Part shown: one piece after another, positions 26,935-35,959 of the stretch
Layout of the letters: each line of letters begins with the position of its first letter
How positions within the stretch are numbered: the first letter of the stretch is position 1
From: Planctomycetaceae bacterium
GTDB lineage: Bacteria; Planctomycetota; Planctomycetia; Pirellulales; Pirellulaceae
DNA length: 64,000 nt
Assembly: GCA_021298315.1 (NCBI GenBank)
Contig: JAJTFC010000002.1
Coordinates: 1-64,000, forward strand
Direction: 5' to 3'
Position numbers and translations under genes: made by a program
Notes under the pieces: generated by a model
Databases searched by the model: none
The model's input: the letters and a program-made list of their open reading frames with translations, nothing else
What the model was told of the DNA's origin: nothing

Positions 26935-27891
26935 ATGAACGATGCGATCAAGATCAACGGAATTGAAATGCATTACCGAGGCTGCGATGCCTTGAGAGGA
27001 ATCGATCTGTCGGTTGCCCCTGGGACGGTCATGGCGATCCTCGGTGAGAACGGAGCTGGAAAAACAACTCTCATCAAAATCATGACGGGCTTCCAAAGAC
27101 CATCCAAGGGAACTTGCTCGATCCTTGGACTCGATCCGACGGTATCCGACCAAGCCCTCGAGCTTCGCAAACGCATCGGATACGTCTCGGACTCCCCAGC
27201 CCTTTACGATTGGATGACCATCGGCGAAATCGGCTGGTTTGCTTCGTCATTCTATCCCGACGGTTTCAAAGAACGCTATCAAGACTTCATCGCTCGCTAC
27301 GATTTGCCGGCGGGGCGCAAGATCAAGCAACTGAGCAAAGGCCAGCGGTCCAAGGTGGCATTGTCACTGGCCTTGGCACACGATCCAGAACTGCTGATCC
27401 TCGATGAGCCAACCTCGGGCTTGGATCCCATCGTCCGAAGAGAGTTTCTTGAAAGCATGATCAGTGTGGCGGCCACTGGGCGAACGGTTTTTCTATCGAG
27501 CCACCAGATTTCCGAGATCGAACGCGTCGCCGATACGATCGCGATCTTGCACAAAGGCAAAGTCCAACTCGTCGGCCCATTGGCTGATCTTAAGGAATCG
27601 ATCGCGTTGGTGACGGTGTCGCTAAGTGATCCACTGATCGCACTTGGTGATTTGCCCGAGCCGAGCCGGATTCTTGCGGAGATCACCGAAGGCAGGCAAA
27701 AGCAGTTGATTGTCCAAGGTGACGGTGATGAAGCGGCCGCTTACTGGCGACAGGCAACTGGGGTTCTGGGTACCCAATCCCGAAGTGCGAGTCTTGAAGA
27801 GCTTTTCGTTGCCTGCACCCGAGGTGACAGCATTTACAAACGGGTCTCTGAAGCGAGCAATCCAACAAAGATGGAGGCTGGAAGATCATGA
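26935..27891 (+). CDS. ABC transporter ATP-binding protein (ABC-2/YtrB-like)
   Basis: A 318-residue ATPase. Walker A is GENGAGKT, the Q-loop region is IGYVSDSPALYDWMTIGE, the signature LSKGQRSK replaces LSGGQ, and Walker B is LLILDEPTSGLD, with the switch histidine in FLSSHQISEIE. The LSKGQ signature and the extra C-terminal 90 residues are common in ABC-2 type exporters regulated by YtrA proteins. The ATG at 26935 has GGAGGA seven bases upstream. Its stop overlaps the permease start by ATGA. Confidence 0.92.
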   Translation: MNDAIKINGIEMHYRGCDALRGIDLSVAPGTVMAILGENGAGKTTLIKIMTGFQRPSKGTCSILGLDPTVSDQALELRKRIGYVSDSPALYDWMTIGEIGWFASSFYPDGFKERYQDFIARYDLPAGRKIKQLSKGQRSKVALSLALAHDPELLILDEPTSGLDPIVRREFLESMISVAATGRTVFLSSHQISEIERVADTIAILHKGKVQLVGPLADLKESIALVTVSLSDPLIALGDLPEPSRILAEITEGRQKQLIVQGDGDEAAAYWRQATGVLGTQSRSASLEELFVACTRGDSIYKRVSEASNPTKMEAGRS

Positions 27892-30416
27892 GTAGTCAAG
27901 CGACTGCATCGATATCCAATCAAGCGTCTTGGACCAGGGCCTTGCTTTGGAAAGAGGTTCGGCAAGTCATGCCGCTGATGCTGATGGTTCTCGGGATGGG
28001 GTTTGGGATTCTGTTGCTCATCCTCATTACGGCATCTTTCAGTTCCACCAAAGGTCTCCGTTATGACAATGGGTTTTGGTTTCTGTTTCTTTCGATGCCC
28101 ATGATGTACGCGACGGGTGTAGGGATCCTGCTGGTGGGCACCGAGAAGGAATCGCGTTCCATGCTGTGGATGCGAACTTTGCCCGTCGGTGCAAAGCATA
28201 TCGCATGGAATAAACTGGTTGTCGCATTGGTTAGCTTGGCCGTGGTATGGTTGATCGCTTTGACTGCCTGGGCGCTTTTCGCGACGGCACTTGGAGCTCC
28301 GTTGTCTGTCGTCGGAGCCTTTTTCAATTCGAGAAACGAAACCAATGGATGGTTGCTACCCGACTATTTGATGGTGTCTGTGTTTCTATGCTTGGCAGGT
28401 TTGGCTTTCGCATGGAGATTTGAGTCCCAGATTCTCTCCCTGGTATTGCTCATCCCGGCTGCTCTTGCGATATGGTTGCCATCCTATGGAATCAGCAAAT
28501 GGCTCGATGGCAGGGGCTTTGGTTTAGCGCGTCAGAGTTTTCTCGATTCGGGTGTCTACTTGGTGGGGTTAACGATCGGCAGTATCGTTGCACTTGTTTA
28601 TGGATGGCGAGTCAGCCAAAAGGCGCTTTCAGCATTAGCTGCTCCATCGCAAGCCTCGGGTGCTGCGGTCTGGTCTCCTGCGATCTTCGGCCAAGCCACA
28701 GCAGGGGGGGCTCTATCCGAAGCACGATTAGCAGAGGCTTGGTCGCTCTGGCCGAGCGTCACACCACTTAGCGGAATGCTATGGCAGATGATCCGGCAAA
28801 ATGGGATTTGGTGGTCCCTCATTGGATTGTTATCCCTGATCGTATTAGGAATCGGTTCGGGCTGCGACATCAAGGGCAGTACGGATCCGATCGACGAAGA
28901 TTGGATCCTCAAGGTTCTTTTTCCGCTCGGGTTCTTATCTGGATTGCTGGGGGTTCTTGCCTTTCAATCCGATGGAATTCAGCAGCGAGTCCGCTTCTAC
29001 GCCGATCGAGGGGTGTCTCCGACGCTGCTTTGGCTAACGCGTCATTGGATTCCGGTCACGATCGTGTTGGTATTGGCAATCGCCAGATACTTATCGCTTC
29101 GATTGGCACCTTGGATGAACTCTCCGTGGATCTTCATCGATACTGCGGCGGTCCTTGGCGTTTGTTTGGCAGCCTACATCGTCGGCCAATGGGTTTCGCA
29201 GTTCATCAAGAGTCCAATTCTTTCGGCGATCGTATTGCCAGCGGTGCTTTTGACGAACCTCGCCTATTGCATCTTCACGGTCGTCGCGATGGAGGCACCT
29301 TGGTGGCTGCTGATTGCATCCTTCGCGATCACTGCATTCTCGACTTGGTGGATGATGAAGCCGTGGATGGAGCGGCGGATCGATTGGAAGTTCTACTTGC
29401 AACATAGCCTATTCTCACTTGCAGCCATGTTGATTCCGCTGATTCCTGGGCTTTGGAAGATCTGGAATCTGCCCACGATGCCCTCGGATGTTCGTGCGAA
29501 TCTTCAGCAACTTGCGATGAAAGCTCCATCGTCCCAACGCATGCAAAAGTATCTGAGCAGCAACTATCTGACTTCGATTGATAAAATCGACCAAGATGCT
29601 ATTCCGTTGGTGCTTAGTCGCAACGAGGAAATTCGGGAGTACCAACAAGGTCAAGTGCTCGGACAAGTTGTGGATCCTGAGTACTTGCTAGCCAATGGCG
29701 ATCCTACGGACTTGCTTAAGATTTATCTTGCACAGCTCGCGAGCCTTCAAAATAGCCTCATGAGCTCGCAAGTCGATTCCAAAATGGACATGGAGGTGTC
29801 GCTACGCAAATACCGCGATGCGATGGCAGATCTCCCTAAAGTGGTTACGGGGTTGAGGGCGACGAGACGATTGCGTCTCTGTGATATTGCCGAGCAAATT
29901 GAGCTGTCGGCCTTGGGCCACTGCAAGCACTCCAAGGCGCGAGAGTGGATGGGAGATGAAGCGTACGAATCCGTGGCGAGACTCCTGGGTGACGATCAAG
30001 CCCGAGATGAGTCTAGACGGGTAGCGCTTGCGACGGCTTGGTGGGAACCTAAGCAAAACTTACATACGAATCGTCCTGATCTCTATTTTGGTCTAGATGG
30101 TTATCCAACGCAGTATTTCGTTGGCATGGATCGAAGAAATCAATCGCCCTCGATACCATCGAGTATGGGAGTGCTCAGAGGTCGCGATTTGTATGTCGCA
30201 GACTTGTGGAGGCTCTTGGAGTTACCCACCGGTAGCCAGCAAGCCGCTGCTCATCGTGAGCTAATTGATTCGAGAAACGCTTATGCAAGTCACACTCCAG
30301 CCGATGGGCGATTCATTGTGTTGAGTCATTACCCTTCTTTATCCCCCGCTGGAACGTGGCGAGGTGAGTGGGAAGTCCTGGCTAAAAAACTACTGACGGA
30401 GGTAAATGGCCAATGA
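27888..30416 (+). CDS. Large ABC-2 type permease-like membrane protein
   Basis: An 842-residue protein. About 12 hydrophobic segments occupy the first 560 residues, arranged as two similar halves: ALLWKEVRQVMPLMLMVLGMGFGILLL near the start and LSGMLWQMIRQNGIWWSLIGLLSLIVLG near residue 300. This suggests two ABC-2 permease units fused in one chain. The C-terminal 260 residues are polar and probably outside the membrane, without a domain I recognise. It is coupled by ATGA overlaps to the ATPase before it and the unknown protein after it. Substrate unknown. Confidence 0.8.
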   Translation: MSSQATASISNQASWTRALLWKEVRQVMPLMLMVLGMGFGILLLILITASFSSTKGLRYDNGFWFLFLSMPMMYATGVGILLVGTEKESRSMLWMRTLPVGAKHIAWNKLVVALVSLAVVWLIALTAWALFATALGAPLSVVGAFFNSRNETNGWLLPDYLMVSVFLCLAGLAFAWRFESQILSLVLLIPAALAIWLPSYGISKWLDGRGFGLARQSFLDSGVYLVGLTIGSIVALVYGWRVSQKALSALAAPSQASGAAVWSPAIFGQATAGGALSEARLAEAWSLWPSVTPLSGMLWQMIRQNGIWWSLIGLLSLIVLGIGSGCDIKGSTDPIDEDWILKVLFPLGFLSGLLGVLAFQSDGIQQRVRFYADRGVSPTLLWLTRHWIPVTIVLVLAIARYLSLRLAPWMNSPWIFIDTAAVLGVCLAAYIVGQWVSQFIKSPILSAIVLPAVLLTNLAYCIFTVVAMEAPWWLLIASFAITAFSTWWMMKPWMERRIDWKFYLQHSLFSLAAMLIPLIPGLWKIWNLPTMPSDVRANLQQLAMKAPSSQRMQKYLSSNYLTSIDKIDQDAIPLVLSRNEEIREYQQGQVLGQVVDPEYLLANGDPTDLLKIYLAQLASLQNSLMSSQVDSKMDMEVSLRKYRDAMADLPKVVTGLRATRRLRLCDIAEQIELSALGHCKHSKAREWMGDEAYESVARLLGDDQARDESRRVALATAWWEPKQNLHTNRPDLYFGLDGYPTQYFVGMDRRNQSPSIPSSMGVLRGRDLYVADLWRLLELPTGSQQAAAHRELIDSRNAYASHTPADGRFIVLSHYPSLSPAGTWRGEWEVLAKKLLTEVNGQ

Positions 30417-31648
30417 GTAACACCCAAAAAAACGCGTTTCCCAAGTGGTTGATTGCAGCCATGGTTGCAAGCTGCCTTGCGGTCGTTGTTCTTGGATACC
30501 TTGCGAATCAATTGCTTGCTCGCGAAATCGCGATTCACCGTGAGCAGATGCGGCGGCTGCGTTTGGTAGAGACTCGGTTGGGGCTACCGCCGAATCCGAC
30601 CGGCCAACCAAGTCAGGTCATCGAAGCAAGCACCAATAATTCCGATGCGATCCGCAGATGGGAAGGAGTCCTAGCACAGATCAAGGATCCTTACATTGCG
30701 GCCCAGCAAACGGTACTCGCCGAGGAAATGCCACAGGTACTCCATGCCGCATCCGCAGAAGCCGATATTGTGCAGGAGGGGAGTTTTGATGCGAATGTCG
30801 TTTGGTTTCAATTTCCGGTGGGTTTAGCTCGATTTACCCTGGCCAATCGGCCACTTTTAGACGCGACTTACGATTTGGTTTCCCAGCCCTTCGACGATGC
30901 TTGGTTGGTTTCAAGAATTGGGTATGAGGATTTGTATCGACTTCGCCAATTGGTCTTATGGGACATTGCCAATTGCGTAGCATCCAAAGACAAAGAGCGA
31001 TTTGTCAAGGCGTTGGAGGGTTACCATCGATTAACCAACCACTTTGGAAATCCCAATCGTGGCAACGAACTCTACACCTTGGAATGTTTATTGCATCGAG
31101 GTCTAGACGAAAAACTCATCGATGCAAAGATCGTTACGGAGTCCCTTGAGCGTGTAGCGAAAAACACGGCCATGGCAAGCAGTTTCATCGATTCCGTTAG
31201 TGGCGATCTTGACCTTCGAAGAGCGAACCTGTTCTCAGTTTTCAGCAACCAGTTTGGTGGTGGTCGGGCATTTCCAAGCATCATGGAAGCGGCCTTTGAA
31301 GAGTATTTGTACCGAAATAACTTCGGGGCTAATTTTGTCGTCGATCGGCAAAATGATCTTGGGGGTGCGCTGAGATATTTTACGCTCGCAGTGCGGGTGG
31401 CATTGCTCCAAGCAATCCAAGAGCAAGGGGGGCAGATCCAGGTGCCGAAGGACTTGCTCTCTCGATTGCAGATGCCTGCGGAGATTCAAGGAGTGATCGT
31501 TGCGAAACTCAATGGAGACCCATTGTCCACGCTATTCGAGTATGAGCAAAAGGAGCCGGGCACTGGAGTCCTGAAATTCAAGCTGCCGATCGATATAAGT
31601 TCTGGCCCTTTCCCGATTCGAACCACGTATAAAATCCAAGCGGATTGA
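30413..31648 (+). CDS. Membrane-anchored protein of unknown function in a YtrA-ABC operon
   Basis: A 411-residue protein with a single N-terminal helix (about 10-34, KWLIAAMVASCLAVVVLGYLANQLL) and a large, mainly helical domain outside the membrane. I recognise no family motif. It begins inside the stop codon of the permease gene (ATGA), so it is likely produced with the transporter and may be an accessory or substrate-binding part. It ends just before the hairpin cluster. Confidence 0.7.
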   Translation: MSNTQKNAFPKWLIAAMVASCLAVVVLGYLANQLLAREIAIHREQMRRLRLVETRLGLPPNPTGQPSQVIEASTNNSDAIRRWEGVLAQIKDPYIAAQQTVLAEEMPQVLHAASAEADIVQEGSFDANVVWFQFPVGLARFTLANRPLLDATYDLVSQPFDDAWLVSRIGYEDLYRLRQLVLWDIANCVASKDKERFVKALEGYHRLTNHFGNPNRGNELYTLECLLHRGLDEKLIDAKIVTESLERVAKNTAMASSFIDSVSGDLDLRRANLFSVFSNQFGGGRAFPSIMEAAFEEYLYRNNFGANFVVDRQNDLGGALRYFTLAVRVALLQAIQEQGGQIQVPKDLLSRLQMPAEIQGVIVAKLNGDPLSTLFEYEQKEPGTGVLKFKLPIDISSGPFPIRTTYKIQAD

Positions 31649-31664
31649 TCAGACGGATCGGACG

Positions 31665-31910
31665 GGCATACCTGGGGCGTTGCCCCAGGCTATGATGAGT
31701 ATCGCCTTTGGCGAAAAGACCGACGTGCGCAATTGGACGATGAACGTAATGATTGGTCTATTTGGCCAACGGCCATATTCAACATAGCCAGGGGCATCGC
31801 CCCTGGTGCGTTGCCCTGGGCTATCCCATGAAGCCCCTTCGGGGCTGATCAGACAGTTTTTGCTAGCAAAAACTAGATCAGCAAAAAATTGGAAAACTCT
31901 TTTCCAAATG
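31665..31910. repeat. Cluster of perfect hairpins (intergenic repeat element)
   Basis: Five perfect inverted repeats lie within 240 bp: CCTGGGGC-GTT-GCCCCAGG (31671-31689), CCAGGGGC-ATC-GCCCCTGG (31788-31806), AGCCCC-TTC-GGGGCT (31832-31846), the 18-bp palindrome GTTTTTGCTAGCAAAAAC (31856-31873) and TTGGAAAA-CTC-TTTTCCAA (31889-31907). TGATCAGAC occurs twice, near 31647 and 31846. The first three are spread like a dispersed intergenic repeat family; the last may act as a terminator or leader structure. No gene is visible in the rest of 31649-32008. Confidence 0.75.
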
Positions 31911-32008
31911 CTTGGACCTCGACGCTCGCTTCGCTAAACTACCGACCGGGTTGGAGCCCAACACTGTCCCCCTGTTTCACTATCGCGTCTCTACACGGAG
32001 GTAATCCC

Positions 32009-32272
32009 ATGACCCGTATCCCTATTAGCCAAGCCGAAGAGAAAGCTCGACAACTGCAAGAGAACCTCGATCTAAGCACGGCCGAAATCGGCCTCCAAGT
32101 CCGTACGACCAACTGCTTGGAAGAAAAAGGTATCTTCACTGTCCGCCAATTGCTCCAAGCGAGCCCAGAAACCCTCCTGAGCATCGCAAATTTCGGCGAT
32201 AAAACCCTTGAAGAAGTTTACCTTGCCCTGGAAAAATACGGCTACTACCGACCTTGGCGCAAACCTCGCTAA
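32009..32272 (+). CDS. Free-standing RNA polymerase alpha C-terminal-domain protein
   Basis: An 87-residue protein that is little more than an alpha-CTD. The stretch LSTAEIGLQVRTTNCLEEKGIFTVRQLLQASPETLLSIANFGDKTLEEVYLALEKYGY lines up with the alpha subunit's DNA- and activator-binding helices (LSVRSYNCLK..GI.TVGELV...E.LL.I.NFG.KSLDEV). The N-terminal assembly domain of RpoA is absent. The start has GGAGG seven bases upstream. It is followed 7 bp later by the DUF1570 gene. It could compete with RpoA for UP elements or activators, or act as a small DNA-binding protein. Family call firm; role inferred. Confidence 0.85.
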   Translation: MTRIPISQAEEKARQLQENLDLSTAEIGLQVRTTNCLEEKGIFTVRQLLQASPETLLSIANFGDKTLEEVYLALEKYGYYRPWRKPR

Positions 32273-32279
32273 TCCTACG

Positions 32280-34139
32280 GTGACCCCTAAGTCCTACGTA
32301 TGGCTCGCCAATCTCTGCTTGCTCGTGGCACTTGCCTGTAGTCTGACAACTTTGCAGTCTACAGTTCTCGGGCAAGCAGACGATCAACTAGTCCAAGCCT
32401 TGTTGTCGAAACTTCGCTCGATCGAAAAATTCGAATCGAGCACTACCGAGCCTAACAGACCTTCTCTGCAAGCTGATTCATCGCTGGCTGATCTCCCATC
32501 ACCCCAGCGCCTCGCGGAACTCCTGGAACTCGTTCTTCAGCCTACCCCCCCGACTTCAAATCGCTTCTTTATCGCGGACACTTCCTCTCGAAGCCAACTC
32601 AGACGCGAGCGACTTCGATCTGCCCTCCAGTCCGCAGGACTACTCGGCGATCTTGAGTCAATCATCGAAAGTCAAGCTTCTAGTCCATCAAGTATCGAGG
32701 CCACTCCCAACGCACAACTGCTTGATCGCAACCAGGCCCTGCTAACGATCCTCAATACCGATGAGAAGAACGTTCGCAATTCCAATCCAAACGCCGAAGA
32801 TACCATTGAAGTAAAACGTTCCGCAGCAAACTTTCCATTGCTAGGCTGGGGGCCCGGAACTTATCAATCCGCACGCAGTACCCATTTTGCGATCGCTTCA
32901 CAAGCAGGCGAAAAAGTAACCGCCGAAGTGGCTCAAGCATGCGAAGTGATTTTCAGCATCTGGCAGTCGCTTTTCGCGGAAAGATTTGCATTTCCCGCTC
33001 AGCAGACCCAAGCCTTCCGAGTGGTTCTGCTTCGCAACAAAGAGGCCTATGTGCGCGCCCTGAAAGCCATCGAACCTCGTATCTCGATTTCGACTGGCTA
33101 CTACAGCCCTGAACATCGGATGGCTTTCTTTTACTGGGATGGACCGAAATCCTTCCCGACCCTCGTTCACGAACTGACCCATCAATTTTTTGATGCAACA
33201 TCGACCGAAGACTCCCGATTCGACGCCGACTCCGACCCAGGAGCTTGGGCTCTCGAAGCCGTCGCGCTTTACATGGAGTCTTGGTCCGAGGAATACGTCG
33301 GAGGTCTTAGAGTCATCGAAATCGGCGGATGGGATGCGCCTCGAGTTCAAGCGGGACGATTTCGCCGCTTGCGAGATCAGTACTGGATCCCATGGGATGA
33401 ATTTTCAAAAGCCGATGGAAGGAAGCTCAGGGCCGACCCCGATGTTGCCGCTTGGTATTCCCAAGCTTGTGGTCTTGCCCACTTTTGGCTCGATTCGGAT
33501 TCTGCATCGCGAGAAAAGTTTTTGACCTATTTGCAGAGTGTCTACCGGGGTGATGGTACTAGTGCCGCAAATGCCCTTGCTGATGATGATACGCTGCGGA
33601 CCGCGTACGATCAGTACCTGCTTACTGGTAGCAACCCACCAATCGATCCGAACGAAAATTACAGAAAGCGGCCAGGTTTCTTGCGCCGTAATGAAATCGT
33701 ACTAACCCGTTCTGCGATCCAAAGCCGTGCTCTCCTGAGTTGGCCGCTAGGCCTAAGGAAACTTGCATGGCTCGATCTTGGATTCACCCAAGTCGACGAT
33801 TCACTCTTTACACAGGCCGGCGAGAATCCCTGGGAGATCCAACGATTGAATGTCGAGTCGACGAAAATCACCGATGCATCGATGCAGGCCATCGCCTCGA
33901 TGAAGAACCTTACCGAACTCGATTTGAGTGGCTGCAGAGTGACCGATGCAGGTCTTGAGGCATTGGCCAAGCATCCGAGTTTGAAGCAACTTTGGCTGAC
34001 CAACACCGACGTCACCGACCGTTCGGTAGAAGTCCTTGCATCGATCCCCAAGCTCGAACGAATCGAAGCCAGCGGATCGCTTTCGGTCGAGGGCTATCAG
34101 GATCTAGTCAAGAAAAAGCCTCGGCTGCGTAAGCCTTGA
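32280..34139 (+). CDS. DUF1570 putative metallopeptidase with C-terminal leucine-rich repeats
   Basis: A 619-residue secreted protein. The GTG at 32280 gives a classic signal peptide (about 1-33, LANLCLLVALACSLTTLQSTVLGQA). The centre holds a zinc-protease motif, LVHELTHQFFDAT (HExxH), in the context HRMAFFYWDG and DPGAWALEAVALYMESW, matching planctomycete DUF1570 proteins. From about residue 500 it has TDAGLEALAKHPSLKQLWLTNTDVTD-type leucine-rich repeats. A frame upstream begins at a TTG inside the alpha-CTD gene but lacks a signal. Probably a surface or periplasmic peptidase; substrate unknown. Confidence 0.82.
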   Translation: MTPKSYVWLANLCLLVALACSLTTLQSTVLGQADDQLVQALLSKLRSIEKFESSTTEPNRPSLQADSSLADLPSPQRLAELLELVLQPTPPTSNRFFIADTSSRSQLRRERLRSALQSAGLLGDLESIIESQASSPSSIEATPNAQLLDRNQALLTILNTDEKNVRNSNPNAEDTIEVKRSAANFPLLGWGPGTYQSARSTHFAIASQAGEKVTAEVAQACEVIFSIWQSLFAERFAFPAQQTQAFRVVLLRNKEAYVRALKAIEPRISISTGYYSPEHRMAFFYWDGPKSFPTLVHELTHQFFDATSTEDSRFDADSDPGAWALEAVALYMESWSEEYVGGLRVIEIGGWDAPRVQAGRFRRLRDQYWIPWDEFSKADGRKLRADPDVAAWYSQACGLAHFWLDSDSASREKFLTYLQSVYRGDGTSAANALADDDTLRTAYDQYLLTGSNPPIDPNENYRKRPGFLRRNEIVLTRSAIQSRALLSWPLGLRKLAWLDLGFTQVDDSLFTQAGENPWEIQRLNVESTKITDASMQAIASMKNLTELDLSGCRVTDAGLEALAKHPSLKQLWLTNTDVTDRSVEVLASIPKLERIEASGSLSVEGYQDLVKKKPRLRKP

Positions 34140-34154
34140 TCCGATCGAGGAAGT

Positions 34155-35015
34155 CTATTTTTTGAGTTCCATGCACTCGGCGATCTCGATAGCAATCGCT
34201 TGAAGATTCTCGGGGTTCTTGGGCGCTGTCCCAAAGGCATGAGCATCGTAGGCTTCCTCGGCATTGCGAATCGGTGTGGAATTGACGGTCGACCAAGCCA
34301 TATCGTAGACCGAATAGGAGACAACGAGTCCCTTGGTCACCGCATTGACTTCACGCTGTAGATCGTACGCCGTAAAGGCGCTGTTGACGAAGCACGAAGC
34401 ATTGATCAGCCAGTCCTTGTACTGCTTGTTTTTCGCGATCTTCGGGCCATAAACCTTTTCGAGTGCCTCAGCCGCACTTCTGACAGAGACCATGATCCGA
34501 TCGATAATGGTTCGAACCGGATGGCTGAAGGCGACTTCGGCAAAGCTCGAAGGAGAAAGGTAGACGTTGACGGCTGCCCCAACGGCACCGCAGTTGGTAT
34601 GTCCAAGAACGATCACGCTCTGGAGCGACTCACGCAGGGCCGTTGCGGCATAGTCGATGCTCCCGATGCATTCGAGTCCGAGCACATTACCCGCGACGCG
34701 TACGACGAATAAATCATTCGATGAGCAGTCGAAGATATGCTCGATCGGGACGCGTGCATCGGCACATCCGAGCACTGCTGCATAAGGAGAGTGCATTTGA
34801 GCTAGCCCACCGACGACTGGTATTCCCAACTGCACTGGAGTGATCGGCATGATCATCGAATCGACCTTTTTGCCATCTTGGACTTCTTGAAGGTGATTGA
34901 CCATCGAGTAGAAACGGCAATTGCCTTGATGAAGTGTTTTCAAGGCCTCCTTGTTGCTCTTGGGTCGCTTGAGCTCTAGAGGTGCATACGGGTCAAAACG
35001 GTAGATGATATCCAT
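34155..35015 (-). CDS. Beta-class carbonic anhydrase
   Basis: A 286-residue enzyme with zinc ligands Cys84 (GCADARVP), His139 and Cys142 (GHTNCGAVGAA) and the catalytic Asp86-Arg88 pair, the standard beta-CA set. It interconverts CO2 and bicarbonate. About 75 residues precede the core and an unusual 40-residue tail follows (YDAHAFGTAPKNPENLQAIAIEIAE). No signal peptide is seen, so it is probably cytoplasmic. It starts 5 bp after the bestrophin-like channel gene and shares its operon, suggesting that it supplies or consumes bicarbonate moved by that channel. Confidence 0.93.
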   Translation of the reverse strand: MDIIYRFDPYAPLELKRPKSNKEALKTLHQGNCRFYSMVNHLQEVQDGKKVDSMIMPITPVQLGIPVVGGLAQMHSPYAAVLGCADARVPIEHIFDCSSNDLFVVRVAGNVLGLECIGSIDYAATALRESLQSVIVLGHTNCGAVGAAVNVYLSPSSFAEVAFSHPVRTIIDRIMVSVRSAAEALEKVYGPKIAKNKQYKDWLINASCFVNSAFTAYDLQREVNAVTKGLVVSYSVYDMAWSTVNSTPIRNAEEAYDAHAFGTAPKNPENLQAIAIEIAECMELKK

Positions 35016-35020
35016 GTTGC

Positions 35021-35923
35021 TTATTCCTGGTTTTCTTGGGAGAGTTCGCCTAAGTCTCTTCGGCTATTATAAAAGATCTCTTCGACGGAGTTTGCGATGG
35101 TTGCGGACATGCCTTCGAGATCCAAGTCGTCTTCGTCAAATCCGAAAGGCTCGTCGACATGCTCGGCAACGACTTCCATCCCTACCATGAAGTAGGAGAT
35201 GACAATCGTCAATGGGAGCGTCCACCATTTGAAGTCTTGGACAAGCCCCCAGGGCAATGTGAAAAGGAAAAGGAAAATACATTGTCTGGCGAATATCCTG
35301 TATGAGCGAACCATCGGCGTTTTTGCGATTCGTTCGCAAGCTCCGCAGATATCCATCAGCTTGGAAGCTTCGCAATCGAAGACTCGCAAAAGCCCTCGAT
35401 CCATAGGTTTGTTAACCAGGCGATTATTGATCCAACGGTAGATGTCTTGGGAAATCGCTAGCGGCACATGCGTTGGGACTGCGCCTTGGAATGCAGGTCC
35501 TGAGTATTTCTGTTTGCGAAGATGGTCGGTCAGAGCCTTGGGGAACTCCGACAGATGCCTTGAAAGGAATCGACGTTCCTCTGGGCTCAAATCAGGGAAA
35601 AACTCCTGAATCTTGATCGCTAGGTTTCGCGAGCAATTGATCAAACTACCCCAGAGCGTACGGGCTTCCCACCAACGCGCGTAAGCCGCATTGGTTCGAA
35701 ACACCAACAGCCATCCGAGCACCAGGGACAGAGCAGCATGCAGATCCGACGGTGTGTCGCCAACATCGGCGTACGTGGTATACTCTTTGAGGATTGGGAA
35801 TAGCGAATAGAGCCCCATCGCAAGAGCGACCGAGCCGATCGTCATGAGTGTCCGTGACTTGAAAAGCGGGTAAAGCGTGTCCTGGATTGGCATATCTCGC
35901 AAAAGATACTTTAATAAGTCCAA
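35021..35923 (-). CDS. Bestrophin family anion channel
   Basis: A 300-residue protein of the bestrophin/UPF0187 family. Hydrophobic helices lie near residues 28-48, 62-80 and 205-240, with conserved elements NAAYARWWEARTLWGSLINCSRNLA, INNRLVNKPMDRG, CGACERIAKTPMVRSYRIFARQCIFLFLFTLPWGL and MVGMEVVAEHVDEPFGFDEDDLDLE near the end. Bacterial homologues form pentameric ion channels; plant and algal ones conduct bicarbonate in carbon-concentrating systems. The frame starts with TTG at 35923; an ATG at 35893 is the alternative and neither has a clear ribosome site. Only 36 bp separate it from the divergent SDR gene. Pairing with a carbonic anhydrase supports bicarbonate as permeant. Confidence 0.88.
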   Translation of the reverse strand: MDLLKYLLRDMPIQDTLYPLFKSRTLMTIGSVALAMGLYSLFPILKEYTTYADVGDTPSDLHAALSLVLGWLLVFRTNAAYARWWEARTLWGSLINCSRNLAIKIQEFFPDLSPEERRFLSRHLSEFPKALTDHLRKQKYSGPAFQGAVPTHVPLAISQDIYRWINNRLVNKPMDRGLLRVFDCEASKLMDICGACERIAKTPMVRSYRIFARQCIFLFLFTLPWGLVQDFKWWTLPLTIVISYFMVGMEVVAEHVDEPFGFDEDDLDLEGMSATIANSVEEIFYNSRRDLGELSQENQE

Positions 35924-35959
35924 ATCTTCCAGGCCCCATTTTTATATCGAGTCCGTTCC

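Noticed and set aside
31889-32008. Longer N-terminus for the alpha-CTD protein
   Set aside because: The extension starts at an upstream TTG inside the hairpin region, whereas the ATG at 32009 has a good GGAGG site and matches the domain start.
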